Translations under genes and position numbers: made by a program
Notes under the pieces: generated by a model
Databases searched by the model: none
What the model was told of the DNA's origin: nothing
Seen by the model: only the letters and a program-made list of their open reading frames with translations
NCBI RefSeq assembly: GCF_030285785.1
Contig: NZ_CP127247.1
Location: 1,008,501 to 1,072,500, forward strand
Direction of reading: 5' to 3'
DNA: 64,000 nucleotides
DNA from: Parasedimentitalea psychrophila
GTDB taxonomy: Bacteria > Pseudomonadota > Alphaproteobacteria > Rhodobacterales > Rhodobacteraceae
Shown: piece after piece, positions 25,746-35,439 of the stretch
How the letters are laid out: each line of letters begins with the position of its first letter
Position numbering within the stretch: position 1 is the stretch's first letter

Positions 25746-28700
25746 TTAAACGCGACGACGCGACCGCACTCCGATGCCCAGCGCCGCCAGCAGATAACTG
25801 ACCACCACAATCACCGCCGCGCCGCCGAGGAACGCCAGCAGCGCAGCGCGCATCGGGTCCAGAGCGGCCAACCCCGGCAGCGCCTGAACCAGCCCCGGTT
25901 GCAGGGCGCCGGTGGCCAGTGTCCAGCCCAGCGTCAGCGCCAGCCATGCGGCTTGCAAGGCAGCAACCCCCAGCATCAGCCAGCGCGTCGCCCCAGCCCT
26001 CAATGCGCGGCGCATGGCCGCCATCGGCCGGGCCACATCGCTTTGCATCGCCACCAAGGCGGGCACCAGCAACAGCACCAGCACCAGGCCAAAGCCCAGG
26101 CCATAGACCAGGGTGATCACCGTCGGCTTCAGAAACTGTGCCTGCTGCGACTTTTCGGTGAGCAAGGGGGCCAAGCCCAGCACCGTGGTCATCGTCGTCA
26201 GCAACACCGGCCGCAACCGGTCAGCGGCGCCCTCAACAATAGAGGGGATCAGCCCGCGGCCCTCGGCATATTCATCGATGGTTGTCACCAGCACGATTGA
26301 ATCATTGATGATGATGCCGGTCATCCCCAACAACCCGACCACCGAGAACATCGACAGCGGCACCCCGTGGAAATGGTGGCCGTAGATAGTGCCAACCAGA
26401 CCAAACGGAATGATCGCCATCACCACCAACGGCCGGGTCCAGCTGGAAAACACCCAGGCCAGCACCAGATAAATACCGGTCAGGCAAAGGATCAGCCCGG
26501 TGCGGGCATCATTCAGGAAAGCGTCCTCTTGCTCGCTCATCCCTGCCAGACGCCATTCCACCTGTCGCTCACTGGCAATTTTGGGTAGGATTTCATCCTT
26601 CAACGCCTGCAAAATCTGTTCCGCCCGGGCCGGATCATCCTCGGATATATCGCCAGTGATCGATATCAGCCGGATGCCGTTTTCCCGCCGAACGGTAGAG
26701 AACCCGGTGCGCTGGGTCACCGAAACGATATCGGCCAGCGGCACATAGTTGCCCGCCGGTGTGCGCATCAAAGTGCGCTCCAGGAAATCCGCCGTCAGCT
26801 CGCCCTCGGGCAACTCGACCTGAATGGTGGCCGACCGTGGACCATCCGGATAGGTCGCCGCCTCGATCCCATTCAACCGCGCCCGCAGCGCCCGTCCCAA
26901 ACTGTCTATGGTAAAGTCCAGGGCCTGCCCCTGAGGGGTCAGATCCAGAACAATCTCTTCCTTGTCATAGGCCAGATTGTCCTCCACCGCCGAGACTTCG
27001 GGGTAGCTCAGCAAGGCGTCTTTCAGATCCTCCGAGGCCGCCTTTAGGGTCTGCACAGTGGCGCCATAGAACTGCACATCCAGAGCGTCACCACCCGGCC
27101 CCGAGTGATAGCGGCGAAACGACACCGTCTCGGCCATCGGGTGGCGCTGCACGGTTTCCTGCAGTTCAGAGACAAAGGCAGAGCTGGTATATTCAGGGCG
27201 CAGATCGCCATCAATCAATTCGATGGAAATGCCGCCCAGCAGATCCAGGCTCTTGGCATCCACCCCCGACAGACCGCGCCCCGCATTGCCGCCAACCTCG
27301 GCCATCACAAAGAGCAGCGGATTGCGACCATAGCGGGCCTCGTATTCCACGCCCAGCGCCTGGGTGGCGCGCTGCATCTCCTGCATCATCTCCAGGGTGT
27401 CATCGCGGCTGGCGCCTTCGACCATGGCAAAGTTGCCAGTGACCGAACTGCGCTCGGGAGCGTTGAAGAACCGCCATTTCACATCGCCGCCGATCACCAG
27501 CGACATCTGGCTGGCCAGCAGCAACAGCGCCGCCGCCAGCACCACATAGCGGCCCCGGATCACCCAGACCATCAACCGCCGGAACAGGTGATCGCGCAGC
27601 CAGCGAAAGCCCCGGTTCACCACCCGGTTTGGCCAATCGTACCAATGTTCCTTGGCGGCATGGGCGATGGCATGGGACAGGTGGTTGGGCAGGATCAGGA
27701 AACATTCAACCAGCGAGGCGGCCAGCACCGCGATCACCGTATAGGGAATGTCGCTGATCAGATCGCCAAACCGGCCACCGATGATGGTCAGGCCAAAAAA
27801 CGCGATGATGGTGGTCAGGGTTGCGGCCAGCACCGGCATAGCCATGCGCCGCGCCGCATTCTCCGAGGCCACCACCGGGTGCTCGCCCAGCCGCCTGGCG
27901 CGAAAATCGGCGTGCTCGCCGACCACAATGGCGTCATCCACCACAATGCCCAGCGTGATAATCAGGCCAAACAGGCTGATCATATTGATGGTCAGGCCGG
28001 CCGCATACATGATGGCAATAGCAGCAAACATCGCCGCCGGAATGCCCGCCGCCACCCAGAATGCAATGCGCGCGTTGAGGAACAGGAACAGCAGCGTCAC
28101 CACCAGCGCCAGCCCCATCAGCCCATTGTTGACCAACAGGGTCAGCCGCCCGGAAATCGCCTCGGCCCGGGTGCGGATCAGCTCGACCTTCACCCCCTGC
28201 GGCAGGCTGGCCTGCATCTGCTCGACGACGCCCTCGACGCTGCGCTGAATGCCAATGGCATCGCCTTTGCTAGAGCGGTCAACCCGCAGCGATATCGCCG
28301 GGTTGTCACCGACAAAATAGGCCCGGTTCCGGTCCACACCCTGCACCGAGATCTGCGCCACATCGCCAATGGTCAGTGTCGATCCATCGGCATTGGCGCG
28401 CAGCACGATTCCCTCTATTTCTTCGGGTTTGCGTTTTTCCCGGCCGGTGCGCACCCGCGCATTGGCGCCAGTGACATCGCCCGCCGGATCAGCCGCCACC
28501 TCGGCAGCAATCGCCTGCGCGATCTGGGTCAGGGTCACGTCATGGGCAATCAGACTGTATGAGGGCACCTCGATCAGGGTCTGCGGCGCCGCGACGCCAC
28601 GGATTGTGGTGCGGGTCACCCCAACCTCGAACAAGCGGATAATCAGCTCATCGGCAAACAGCCCCAGCTGGGCCGGCGCCAGTGACCCCGAGATCACCAC

Positions 28701-29141
28701 ATCGGTGACCCGATCACGCCACACCGCGCGGGTGACCTTGGGCTCCTCTGCAGCCTCGGGCAGGGTGGTCACCGAATCCACCGCCGCCTGCACATCATCC
28801 GCCGCCCGCGCCATGTCCCAGTTCGGCTCAAACTCCAGCCGGATTGACGCCCGCCCCTCGCGCGACGATGCCGACGAGGATTCAACCCCGTCCACCGCCA
28901 GCAGTGTCGGCTCCAACGCCTGCACGATGGCACTGTCGACATCTCCCGGACCGGCCCCGTCCCAGATGACCGAAACCGAGACCCGGTCCAGCACAACATC
29001 TGGAAAGAACTGCGCCCGCATATTGGGAATCGCCGCGATGCCCGACACCAATAGCACCACCAACAGCAGATTGGCAGCGGTCCGGTGACGGGTGAAATAG
29101 CTCAGCAACCCGCCGGCTGAGCGGGGAAGATCGCGGATCAT
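25746..29141 (-). CDS. RND efflux transporter permease (AcrB/HAE-type superfamily)
   Basis: A 1131-residue inner-membrane proton-driven exporter. After the N-terminal helix (NLLLVVLLVSGIAAIPNMRA) come the first porter domain, a block of helices with GIVVDDAIVVGEHADFRARR (the helix-4 acidic pair of RND pumps, about 395-415), and the second porter domain. The second helix block has NDSIVLVTTIDEYAEGRGLI and RLRPVLLTTMTTVLGLAPLL. The C-terminus has two extra hydrophobic segments beyond the usual twelve helices (ALAALDPMRAALLAFLGGAA region). The periplasmic adaptor gene lies upstream in the same direction. No outer-membrane channel gene is adjacent. Substrate unknown. Confidence 0.92.
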   Translation of the reverse strand: MIRDLPRSAGGLLSYFTRHRTAANLLLVVLLVSGIAAIPNMRAQFFPDVVLDRVSVSVIWDGAGPGDVDSAIVQALEPTLLAVDGVESSSASSREGRASIRLEFEPNWDMARAADDVQAAVDSVTTLPEAAEEPKVTRAVWRDRVTDVVISGSLAPAQLGLFADELIIRLFEVGVTRTTIRGVAAPQTLIEVPSYSLIAHDVTLTQIAQAIAAEVAADPAGDVTGANARVRTGREKRKPEEIEGIVLRANADGSTLTIGDVAQISVQGVDRNRAYFVGDNPAISLRVDRSSKGDAIGIQRSVEGVVEQMQASLPQGVKVELIRTRAEAISGRLTLLVNNGLMGLALVVTLLFLFLNARIAFWVAAGIPAAMFAAIAIMYAAGLTINMISLFGLIITLGIVVDDAIVVGEHADFRARRLGEHPVVASENAARRMAMPVLAATLTTIIAFFGLTIIGGRFGDLISDIPYTVIAVLAASLVECFLILPNHLSHAIAHAAKEHWYDWPNRVVNRGFRWLRDHLFRRLMVWVIRGRYVVLAAALLLLASQMSLVIGGDVKWRFFNAPERSSVTGNFAMVEGASRDDTLEMMQEMQRATQALGVEYEARYGRNPLLFVMAEVGGNAGRGLSGVDAKSLDLLGGISIELIDGDLRPEYTSSAFVSELQETVQRHPMAETVSFRRYHSGPGGDALDVQFYGATVQTLKAASEDLKDALLSYPEVSAVEDNLAYDKEEIVLDLTPQGQALDFTIDSLGRALRARLNGIEAATYPDGPRSATIQVELPEGELTADFLERTLMRTPAGNYVPLADIVSVTQRTGFSTVRRENGIRLISITGDISEDDPARAEQILQALKDEILPKIASERQVEWRLAGMSEQEDAFLNDARTGLILCLTGIYLVLAWVFSSWTRPLVVMAIIPFGLVGTIYGHHFHGVPLSMFSVVGLLGMTGIIINDSIVLVTTIDEYAEGRGLIPSIVEGAADRLRPVLLTTMTTVLGLAPLLTEKSQQAQFLKPTVITLVYGLGFGLVLVLLLVPALVAMQSDVARPMAAMRRALRAGATRWLMLGVAALQAAWLALTLGWTLATGALQPGLVQALPGLAALDPMRAALLAFLGGAAVIVVVSYLLAALGIGVRSRRRV

Positions 29142-29219
29142 TGGCTGGCCCCTGAGGTCATCATTGATCTGATCCTTGGCGGCTGCGAGGCCCTACGCTG
29201 ACAACAGGACAACATCCGT

Positions 29220-30680
29220 TCACCCCCCCATCCGCGTTTCAATGCGGGTCACCAGCTTTGCGGGCACCTTGGCCTCGGCCAATTGCTGCAAAACCCGTTT
29301 CTTGGCGGCCTCGGGCATCCGGCTGTTGCCTTCGACAATGGCGGTCAGCCGCGCCCGTCTTTCGTCGCTCAATTCGATCAGCTCTGCCTGCGGCTGCGGT
29401 TGCAACGCGGCGCCGGTTCGCAGCGCCCGCACCTTGATGCCGGCCCCCAGCAACGGAGTGCGCCCGACAACAACCTCGCGGCCAGCCAGACCCGGCCCGC
29501 GGATCAGCACATCATCGCCCTGACGGCGCACCAGTTCGACCTGCATCTGTTCCAGCCGGTCCTCGGGGCCCAGCACCAAAACCGTGCCATTGGCATCCAG
29601 CACCGAGGCCGGCAGACGCGCCACCGCACTCAGTTCCGGCTCCCGCACCGACACGGTCACAAAATCCCCGGGCTTGAACCCCGGCGCTGCATTCAGCCGC
29701 GCATAGATCAATCGCCCCGACTGCCCGGCACCGGCGCCGCCACTGTCGCGGCTGATCACCCCGTCTGCGCTCAGATCGGCGCCGGTGGCATCCAGCGACA
29801 CCCGCACCGGCGCTGCAATCAAGCCGCCACTGGCATCCAGCAGCCGGGTGTATTGTACGGTGGAAATCCGAAATGCCACCTCCAGCATGGTCGGGTCCAC
29901 CAGTTCCGCCAGCTTTTCATTGGCCGAGACCAGACGCCCCTGAACCAGACTGACCGATTGCAGGGTGCCATCAAACTGAGCCATCACGGTGGTATCTGCC
30001 AAATCCCGCCGTGCGGTCGCCAGGCTGATCTGCGCCCGTGCCAGGCTCGAGCCGGCCTGATCCACCCCGGCCTCGGCCAGCGACACCGCCTGCCGCCGGG
30101 AAATGACCGACTGGCGGGCCTGAACGGCAGCCAGCTCAGCCACCTCGACAGTGGCCGCAGTGCCAACCCCGCGCTCTTTCAGGTCGATCTGACGCTGATA
30201 GGCGCGCTGGCGCAGCTGCGCCTGATCCTGGGTCGCCGATAATTCATCCTGCGCCAAAATCAGCGTCCGGCCGGTCTCGCGCTGTTCGGCGCGGGCGTCC
30301 TGCATATCAGCCTCGGCCCGCTCCAGCGCCGACTGCGCATCCGCCGGGTCGATCTGCAAAAGCAACTGTCCCGCTGTGACCACACCGCCCTCTTCAAAGT
30401 CTTCTGCCAGCGCAATCACCCGCCCCGCCACCGGCGTGCGCAGCTCTAGGCGGCGGCGGCTTTCGACCTTACCAAAGGCAATCAACTTGGGCGCAATATC
30501 CTGCAAATCTGCGGTCACCAGATTGACCGCAAAGACACGCTCACGGTGCGGCGGCGCCCGGCGCTCGTCGCTCATCCGCTGCTGCACAGCCCCCAGCACC
30601 AACTGGCCCGCATAGAGCAACAATGCAGCGCTGACCGCCGCCAGAAAAAGTCCGGCCAAACTCTGACGCAAAAAACGCAT
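29220..30680 (-). CDS. RND efflux periplasmic adaptor (membrane fusion protein)
   Basis: A 486-residue protein with an N-terminal anchor helix (LAGLFLAAVSAALLLYAGQL) and a biotinyl-lipoyl-like domain (RTPVAGRVIALAEDFEEGGV). A long coiled-coil hairpin follows (residues about 120-250, rich in Ala, Gln and Glu), then a beta-barrel domain (AQFDGTLQSVSLVQGRLVSA). It would bridge the RND permease to an outer-membrane channel. It lies 78 nt upstream of the permease gene in the same orientation, forming an operon. No regulator is adjacent. Confidence 0.9.
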   Translation of the reverse strand: MRFLRQSLAGLFLAAVSAALLLYAGQLVLGAVQQRMSDERRAPPHRERVFAVNLVTADLQDIAPKLIAFGKVESRRRLELRTPVAGRVIALAEDFEEGGVVTAGQLLLQIDPADAQSALERAEADMQDARAEQRETGRTLILAQDELSATQDQAQLRQRAYQRQIDLKERGVGTAATVEVAELAAVQARQSVISRRQAVSLAEAGVDQAGSSLARAQISLATARRDLADTTVMAQFDGTLQSVSLVQGRLVSANEKLAELVDPTMLEVAFRISTVQYTRLLDASGGLIAAPVRVSLDATGADLSADGVISRDSGGAGAGQSGRLIYARLNAAPGFKPGDFVTVSVREPELSAVARLPASVLDANGTVLVLGPEDRLEQMQVELVRRQGDDVLIRGPGLAGREVVVGRTPLLGAGIKVRALRTGAALQPQPQAELIELSDERRARLTAIVEGNSRMPEAAKKRVLQQLAEAKVPAKLVTRIETRMGG

Positions 30681-30785
30681 CTTTCATCCCTTTCAGGTGG
30701 CATCAATTGCCTGTCCTACCCGTTTGCACCCCGCCAAAACCTATCAAGTTTCGGCAGGGTTTGCGAGGTTACACGCAGCAACGTA

Positions 30786-31328
30786 TTACTTCCGTCGCTG
30801 GTATTCCTCTAATCTGGGCATTATTTCAACAAAGTTACAGGGCTGATGCCGGTAATCCAGCTGCATCGACAGAATTTCGTCCCAGCCGTCCTTGCAGGCC
30901 CCCGGACTGCCGGGCAGCGCAAACAGATAGGTGCCGCCCGCCACGCCACCGGTGGCCCGCGACTGCACCGCGCTGGTGCCTATTTTTTTCATCGAGACAA
31001 TGGTGAACACAGTGGCAAAAGCCTCAATTTCCTTTTCATACACATCCCTGTGCGCCTCAACGGTGACATCACGCCCGGTCAGCCCGGTGCCACCGGTCGA
31101 GATCACCACGTCGACCTCAGGGTCAGCCACCCAGGCGCGCAGCTGATCGGCAATATCAGCCCGATCATCCGGCATGATCCGGCGATCCGCCAGCAGATGC
31201 CCGGCGGCCAACAACCGATCCACCAGAATCTGCCCCGAGCGATCCTCGGCCAGGCTCCGGCTGTCGGACAGGGTCAGCACCGCAATGCGAACCGGGATGA
31301 AAGTCTTGTTTTCGTCAATACGCGACAT
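30786..31328 (-). CDS. moaB: Molybdenum cofactor biosynthesis protein MoaB
   Basis: Adenylates molybdopterin or binds it before molybdate insertion (MoaB/MogA family). The 180-residue protein has IAVLTLSDSRSLAEDRSGQI at the N-terminus, DVVISTGGTGLTGRDVTVEA at about 80-99 and FALPGSPGACKDGWDEILSM at the end. The frame continues 39 codons upstream through a tandem repeat. ATG 31326-31328 matches the family length and has AAGGA 13 nt before it, so it is chosen. It is separate from the moeA-mobB-mobA unit. Confidence 0.92.
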   Translation of the reverse strand: MSRIDENKTFIPVRIAVLTLSDSRSLAEDRSGQILVDRLLAAGHLLADRRIMPDDRADIADQLRAWVADPEVDVVISTGGTGLTGRDVTVEAHRDVYEKEIEAFATVFTIVSMKKIGTSAVQSRATGGVAGGTYLFALPGSPGACKDGWDEILSMQLDYRHQPCNFVEIMPRLEEYQRRK

Positions 31329-31341
31329 GGTGCTGTTCAGT

Positions 31342-31431
31342 CCTTGTTGATCCTGGCCTTGTTGATCCTGGCCTTGTTGAGCCTGGCCTTGTTGAGCCTG
31401 GCCTTGTTGAGCCTGGCCTTGTTGAGCCTGG
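31342..31431 (-). repeat. Six 15-bp tandem repeats upstream of moaB
   Basis: CCTTGTTGA(T/G)CCTGG is repeated six times without gaps (two T-type, four G-type units). On the minus strand each unit reads CCAGG(C/A)TCAACAAGG and so contains an AAGG purine run resembling a ribosome-binding site. The copy nearest the gene supplies the AAGGA before the moaB ATG. If translated in the moaB frame it encodes AQQGQ/DQQGQ units. Confidence 0.9.
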
Positions 31432-31469
31432 GCCGGTGGCCGCATGATGTCGGCGCCGCGCGCGGCGGT

Positions 31470-32069
31470 TCAATGATCCAGCTCAAGCCAGGTCACGGTT
31501 GGCCCCAGGTTCACCACTTGGCAATCCCCGATATAGCCGCGTTGCCCCCAGCTGTCATGAATATGGCCGCAGAGCGCCAGTTGCGGCTGCAGCCGCTCGA
31601 TCGCCGCCCGGATTGCCTCAGACCCAACCGAGACCCCGCCCGAGGTCACATCCGCCACCCCCTTGGGAGGGGAATGGGTGATCAGCACATCCGCCGCGTC
31701 GCACGCTTCCAACATCTGGCCGGCAAAGGCTTCGGTCAGGTCGCAGGACCAGGCACCAAATGGTGTCACCGGCACCCCATAGCCGAGCCCAAAAAACCGC
31801 AGCCCATCGATCTCGACACCGGCGCCATGCAAAACATTCATGTTTGGCAGCGCTGCCGCGCGCAGCTCATCTGCACTCTCGGCATTGCCCGGCACCAGCA
31901 GCAGGGGCGCCGCCATCCCCGACAGCAGCTGCATCGCGCGGTCCAAGCCCTGCCGCATATTGCAGAAATCACCGGCGCCAATCACCAGATCAGCGCCACC
32001 GCTGGCCGCCACCAGATCCGCCGCCGCCACCGGCGCCAAATGCAGGTCGGAAAAGGCCAGGATTTTCAC
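31470..32069 (-). CDS. Metallophosphoesterase
   Basis: A calcineurin-like phosphoesterase of 199 residues starting with GTG at 32067-32069 ([20 protein letters not shown]). Metal-binding motifs are SDLHL, VIGAGDFCN, PGNAE and ITHSPPKG, with CGHIHDSW near the end. The substrate is unknown; small members of this family act on phosphodiesters. The GTG overlaps the uracil-DNA glycosylase stop by 4 nt (GTGA). An in-frame ATG far upstream lies inside the glycosylase gene and is rejected. Confidence 0.85.
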   Translation of the reverse strand: MKILAFSDLHLAPVAAADLVAASGGADLVIGAGDFCNMRQGLDRAMQLLSGMAAPLLLVPGNAESADELRAAALPNMNVLHGAGVEIDGLRFFGLGYGVPVTPFGAWSCDLTEAFAGQMLEACDAADVLITHSPPKGVADVTSGGVSVGSEAIRAAIERLQPQLALCGHIHDSWGQRGYIGDCQVVNLGPTVTWLELDH

Positions 32070-32827
32070 GTCACCGCCACCAATCGCGCCTTGAGCGACA
32101 ATAAATCGGCCCAGGCCTGCCGTTTGCCCTGCGGCTGACCCAACAGTCGATCCGGCGGCAGCATCGGCAGAACCGCCTTGCCCCAGACCTGCTGCCACTC
32201 GCCACGCAACCGGTTGATGCCACGCTTGCCCAGCACCGCCTGACAGGCCGCATTGCCCATCAGCAGCAGAAACTCCGGCTCGGCCAGCTCCACATGGCGC
32301 TGCAGGAACGGCACCATCATCGCGATATCCGCCGGTTGCAATTCCTGGTTTTGCGGCGGCCGCCACGGCAGCGCGCAGGTCAGGTAAACATTCTTGTCGC
32401 GCGACAGATCAATCGCCGCCAGCATTTTGTCGAGCAAGCCAAGCGACGGTCCGGCAAACGGCGTGCCCGCCCGGTCTTCTTCGCGTCCCGGCGCCTCGCC
32501 AATAATCATCACCCGCGCCCCGGCCTGACCATCGCTGAACACCAGATTGCGGGCGCCTTTCTTCAGGGCGCAATGCTCAAACCCCTCCAGCGCCGCCCGC
32601 AGACTGGCCAGCCCGGTGGCCGCCCGCGCTGCCTTTTGCGCCTGCTCAACCGGGTCCACCTCCTTGGGCTTGAGCACCGCAGGCGCCTGCTCCGCCTTCG
32701 CTTTTGGCGGCGTCGCCTGCAACGCATAACGATTGACCGGCGCATCACCGATACTCTCGGTCACCCCCAGCTCCACCTGCCACTGCAAAAGCGCCCGCGC
32801 GCTGTGATAATCCAATGCCGATTCCAT
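32066..32827 (-). CDS. Uracil-DNA glycosylase, family 4-like
   Basis: Excises uracil from DNA. The 253-residue protein has [20 protein letters not shown] (about 124-143), [15 protein letters not shown] and [20 protein letters not shown], as in the iron-sulfur uracil glycosylases. Only one clear cysteine ([15 protein letters not shown]) is present at the first cluster pair, where thermophile enzymes have two. This is a variant I recall from alphaproteobacterial homologues, so cluster binding is uncertain. An N-terminal extension of about 80 residues rich in Pro, Lys and Ala is present. Confidence 0.87.
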   Translation of the reverse strand: MESALDYHSARALLQWQVELGVTESIGDAPVNRYALQATPPKAKAEQAPAVLKPKEVDPVEQAQKAARAATGLASLRAALEGFEHCALKKGARNLVFSDGQAGARVMIIGEAPGREEDRAGTPFAGPSLGLLDKMLAAIDLSRDKNVYLTCALPWRPPQNQELQPADIAMMVPFLQRHVELAEPEFLLLMGNAACQAVLGKRGINRLRGEWQQVWGKAVLPMLPPDRLLGQPQGKRQAWADLLSLKARLVAVT

Positions 32828-32870
32828 GTGACCAAACTAGCCTGCCTGCCGCCAAGACGAAACACCCCAG

Positions 32871-32892
32871 CTTCTCGTTGCCAAAAATACTC
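32871..32892 (-). repeat. Gene-end motif copy C (diverged)
   Basis: On the minus strand this reads GAGTATTTTTGGCAACGAGA followed by AG, related to the GTATTTTTAACAAGAAGAAG motif of copies A and B. Unlike A, B and D it lacks clear hairpins in front, and it lies upstream of the uracil glycosylase gene in the gap before pyrB. Confidence 0.45.
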
Positions 32893-33003
32893 AAAACCCC
32901 GCACTCACCTCGCGCGCAACATCCCAGTGACCCGCCACAACAGCATCTTGCCCGCCTGCCTCGCCCCCCGTATAACAGCCCCGACCCAGCGCGGAGCCTG
33001 CCC

Positions 33004-33963
33004 ATGACCCCCACCCCATTTGGCCATAAACACCTGTTGGGCATCGAACCCCTGCGCCCGCATGAGATCACTATGATCCTTGATCTGGCTGACAAATACG
33101 TCGATCAGAACCGCGCCACCGAAAAACGCTCCACCGCCCTGGCCGGGCTGACCCAGGTCAATATGTTCTTTGAGAACTCCACCCGCACCCAGGCCAGTTT
33201 CGAGATCGCCGGCAAGCGGCTGGGCGCCGACGTGATGAACATGGCGATGCAGGCAAGTTCGATCAAAAAGGGCGAGACCCTGATCGACACTGCGATGACC
33301 CTGAACGCCATGCACCCGGATCTGCTGGTGGTGCGCCATCCGCATTCCGGCGCGGTGGATCTGCTGGCACAAAAGGTCAACTGCGCGGTGCTCAACGCCG
33401 GCGATGGCCGCCACGAGCACCCGACCCAGGCGCTGCTCGACGCGCTGACCATCCGCCGCGCCAAGGGTCGGCTGCACCGGCTGAACATCGCCATCTGCGG
33501 CGATGTCGCCCATTCCCGCGTGGCGCGCTCCAACCTGATGCTGCTGGGCAAGATGGAGAACCGCATCCGGCTGATCGGCCCGCCCACCCTGGTGCCCAGC
33601 CAGTTTGCCGAATTTGGCGCCGAGATCTACGACGACATGCATGAGGGCCTGAAAGACGTCGACGTCGTCATGATGCTGCGGCTGCAAAAAGAGCGCATGG
33701 ACGGCGGTTTCATCCCCTCGGAACGGGAATATTACCACCGCTACGGGCTGGACACCGACAAACTGGCACGGGCCAAACCCGACGCCATCGTCATGCACCC
33801 CGGCCCGATGAACCGCGGCGTGGAAATCGACGGCACTCTGGCCGATGACATCAACCGCTCGGTGATCCAGGAGCAGGTCGAAATGGGCGTCGCGGTGCGC
33901 ATGGCGGTGATGGACCTGCTGGCCCAGAACCTGCGCGCCGAGCGCCAGGCCAAGGCAGGCTGA
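33004..33963 (+). CDS. pyrB: Aspartate carbamoyltransferase catalytic chain
   Basis: Condenses carbamoyl phosphate and aspartate in pyrimidine synthesis. The 319-residue protein has the carbamoyl-phosphate motif [13 protein letters not shown] (about 50-62), the KKGET loop, [21 protein letters not shown] and [10 protein letters not shown]. The frame is open far upstream, but ATG 33004 gives the family length. No pyrI regulatory chain is present. Downstream come three small genes and then a PyrC-like gene that appears catalytically dead, recalling the PyrB-PyrC' holoenzymes of pseudomonads. Confidence 0.95.
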   Translation: MTPTPFGHKHLLGIEPLRPHEITMILDLADKYVDQNRATEKRSTALAGLTQVNMFFENSTRTQASFEIAGKRLGADVMNMAMQASSIKKGETLIDTAMTLNAMHPDLLVVRHPHSGAVDLLAQKVNCAVLNAGDGRHEHPTQALLDALTIRRAKGRLHRLNIAICGDVAHSRVARSNLMLLGKMENRIRLIGPPTLVPSQFAEFGAEIYDDMHEGLKDVDVVMMLRLQKERMDGGFIPSEREYYHRYGLDTDKLARAKPDAIVMHPGPMNRGVEIDGTLADDINRSVIQEQVEMGVAVRMAVMDLLAQNLRAERQAKAG

Positions 33964-33968
33964 CCGGA

Positions 33969-34508
33969 ATGGACGCGGTACTGCACATTCCTGCTGGCGA
34001 GCGTGACCTGATCCGCGTCTTTGCCCTCGACATGCCCCCCGAGCAGGCCCGGTTTCTGCGTGAACCCGGCGCATTGGCTCAGGTGCTGGGCATTGAGGAG
34101 ATCAATCTGGATCAGGTGGAGATCTTCCCGATCACCGATCTCGAAGAGCTTGGCCTTGTGGGATACCTAACCGAGGGCTGCGGTTTACCTGCCGAGCAGC
34201 TAACCGACGACCATGAGCGCCTGACAGGGTTAAGCGGCCACGTGATGCTGATCCGCTCGCGCGCTTTTGGCGGCGAGGAAACGCGCCTGACACCGGCCAG
34301 TCAAATCTCCCTGATCGGGGCCTACGGCGAAGATCAGAACCAATGGGCCGGTACCTCCCTGCACAGCGACAGCGCCAAGCCCTATTCGGCGTCCCACCTG
34401 TCGCCCCGCGCAAGCCGCAGCAAAGCCCGCCGCATCGGCGCCAGCCTTTTTGCTGTGGTGATGCTGCTGCTCCTCATCCTTTTAAGCACATTGGTAGGTT
34501 GGCCATGA
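33969..34508 (+). CDS. Tail-anchored protein of unknown function
   Basis: A 179-residue protein starting 5 nt after pyrB (MDAVLHIPAGERDLIRVFAL). It has a soluble N-terminal domain, a Ser/Arg-rich linker near 135-155 and a single C-terminal membrane helix (LFAVVMLLLLILLSTLVGW). No family with known function recognised. It overlaps the next gene by 4 nt (ATGA), so it is part of the pyrB unit. Confidence 0.7.
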   Translation: MDAVLHIPAGERDLIRVFALDMPPEQARFLREPGALAQVLGIEEINLDQVEIFPITDLEELGLVGYLTEGCGLPAEQLTDDHERLTGLSGHVMLIRSRAFGGEETRLTPASQISLIGAYGEDQNQWAGTSLHSDSAKPYSASHLSPRASRSKARRIGASLFAVVMLLLLILLSTLVGWP

Positions 34509-34894
34509 CAACAGTCCTCACAACATTCACCCCCGACCGCAGCGCCTATATCCGCTCGCACGCCTGGATCGCGGCGCTGGCCATGGGCGCCGGCATGGTG
34601 ATCCTCTGGGCCATGGGCAATCCGCATGTCTGGACCGGCGCCATCGGCGGGCTGGCAGCGATCATCCTGCGCGGCTGGTATCTCGCCTCCGAGGACCTGA
34701 CAGCGGTCTGGACCCTGACACAGACCCACCTCACCGGCCCGGCTGAGCGCAATATAGCGCTGGCCCAGATCGCGCGGGTCCGCACTATGGGCAGCTATGT
34801 GCAGGTGGTCACCAAAAGCGGCGACAAACATCTGATCAAGTATCAGGCAGACCCGGCTGATACTTGCAGGACCATCGAAAGTACGTGCGGATGA
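34505..34894 (+). CDS. Small membrane protein with PH-like C-terminus
   Basis: A 129-residue protein with two membrane helices (WIAALAMGAGMVILWAMG and VWTGAIGGLAAIILRGWYL). A short C-terminal part follows (TLTQTHLTGPAERNIALAQI, VQVVTKSGDKHLIKYQA) that resembles a bacterial PH domain. Coupled by 4-nt overlaps to both neighbours in the pyrB-pyrC unit. Function unknown. Confidence 0.7.
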   Translation: MTTVLTTFTPDRSAYIRSHAWIAALAMGAGMVILWAMGNPHVWTGAIGGLAAIILRGWYLASEDLTAVWTLTQTHLTGPAERNIALAQIARVRTMGSYVQVVTKSGDKHLIKYQADPADTCRTIESTCG

Positions 34895-35439
34895 GTGGTG
34901 CCGAGCACTGGAACCAAATCCTAGAGCCCGATGAAGAGATCATTTGGCAAGGCGGGCCAGTCTCAAGTTTCGCCCTCGGCAGACCAGACTCAGACCTATT
35001 CGGTTTAGGCATATTTGTTATTGTGGCGGGCCTAATTTGGATCTTTGATGAGTTTCCAGAGAACAGCCGGGAACAAGCTTTGAAGTATCTGCCATTCATA
35101 ATTGGCTGCGGCATTACAGTAGCGGCATTAATTGCGGCAAAGTACCGTCGTAATCGCACTTGGTACTCGTTAAGCAATAAACGCGCTTTTATAGGAACAG
35201 ACATTCCGCTCCAGAAGAGGCGTCTCAAGTCCTACCCTCTCATTTCAGAATATCCACTCAAATTGATCAATCACGAGCCGGGCACAGTCTTATTCGCAAA
35301 AGAGTTTGTGGACGGCGGAGAGGATAATTTTGACCGCTGGGACTCCGTCGGATTTGAGCATATACCCAACCCGCAACATGTTTACCGCCTGATCCAAGAG
35401 ATCCGGTCGCAGGCCGATAGTTCGAAAGAGACCCCATGA
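34891..35439 (+). CDS. Bacterial PH-like membrane protein, A+T-rich
   Basis: A 182-residue protein starting at ATG 34891 (MSGAEHWNQILEPDEEIIWQ), with the typical 'GE.I.W.G.P' opening of bPH proteins. Two helices follow (LFGLGIFVIVAGLIWIFDEF and YLPFIIGCGITVAALIAAKY), then YSLSNKRAFIGTDIPLQKRR. Codon use is clearly more A+T-rich than the genes on either side, suggesting recent acquisition or replacement. It keeps perfect 4-nt overlaps with both neighbours. Function unknown. Confidence 0.7.
   Translation: MSGAEHWNQILEPDEEIIWQGGPVSSFALGRPDSDLFGLGIFVIVAGLIWIFDEFPENSREQALKYLPFIIGCGITVAALIAAKYRRNRTWYSLSNKRAFIGTDIPLQKRRLKSYPLISEYPLKLINHEPGTVLFAKEFVDGGEDNFDRWDSVGFEHIPNPQHVYRLIQEIRSQADSSKETP

Noticed and set aside
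31342..31431. CRISPR-like array
   Set aside because: Units are 15 bp, contiguous and without spacers; no cas genes anywhere in the window.
31329..31445. MoaB starting 39 codons earlier through the AQQGQ repeats
   Set aside because: No ribosome-binding site before that ATG, whereas the later ATG has AAGGA and gives the family length. Kept only as an alternative in the finding.
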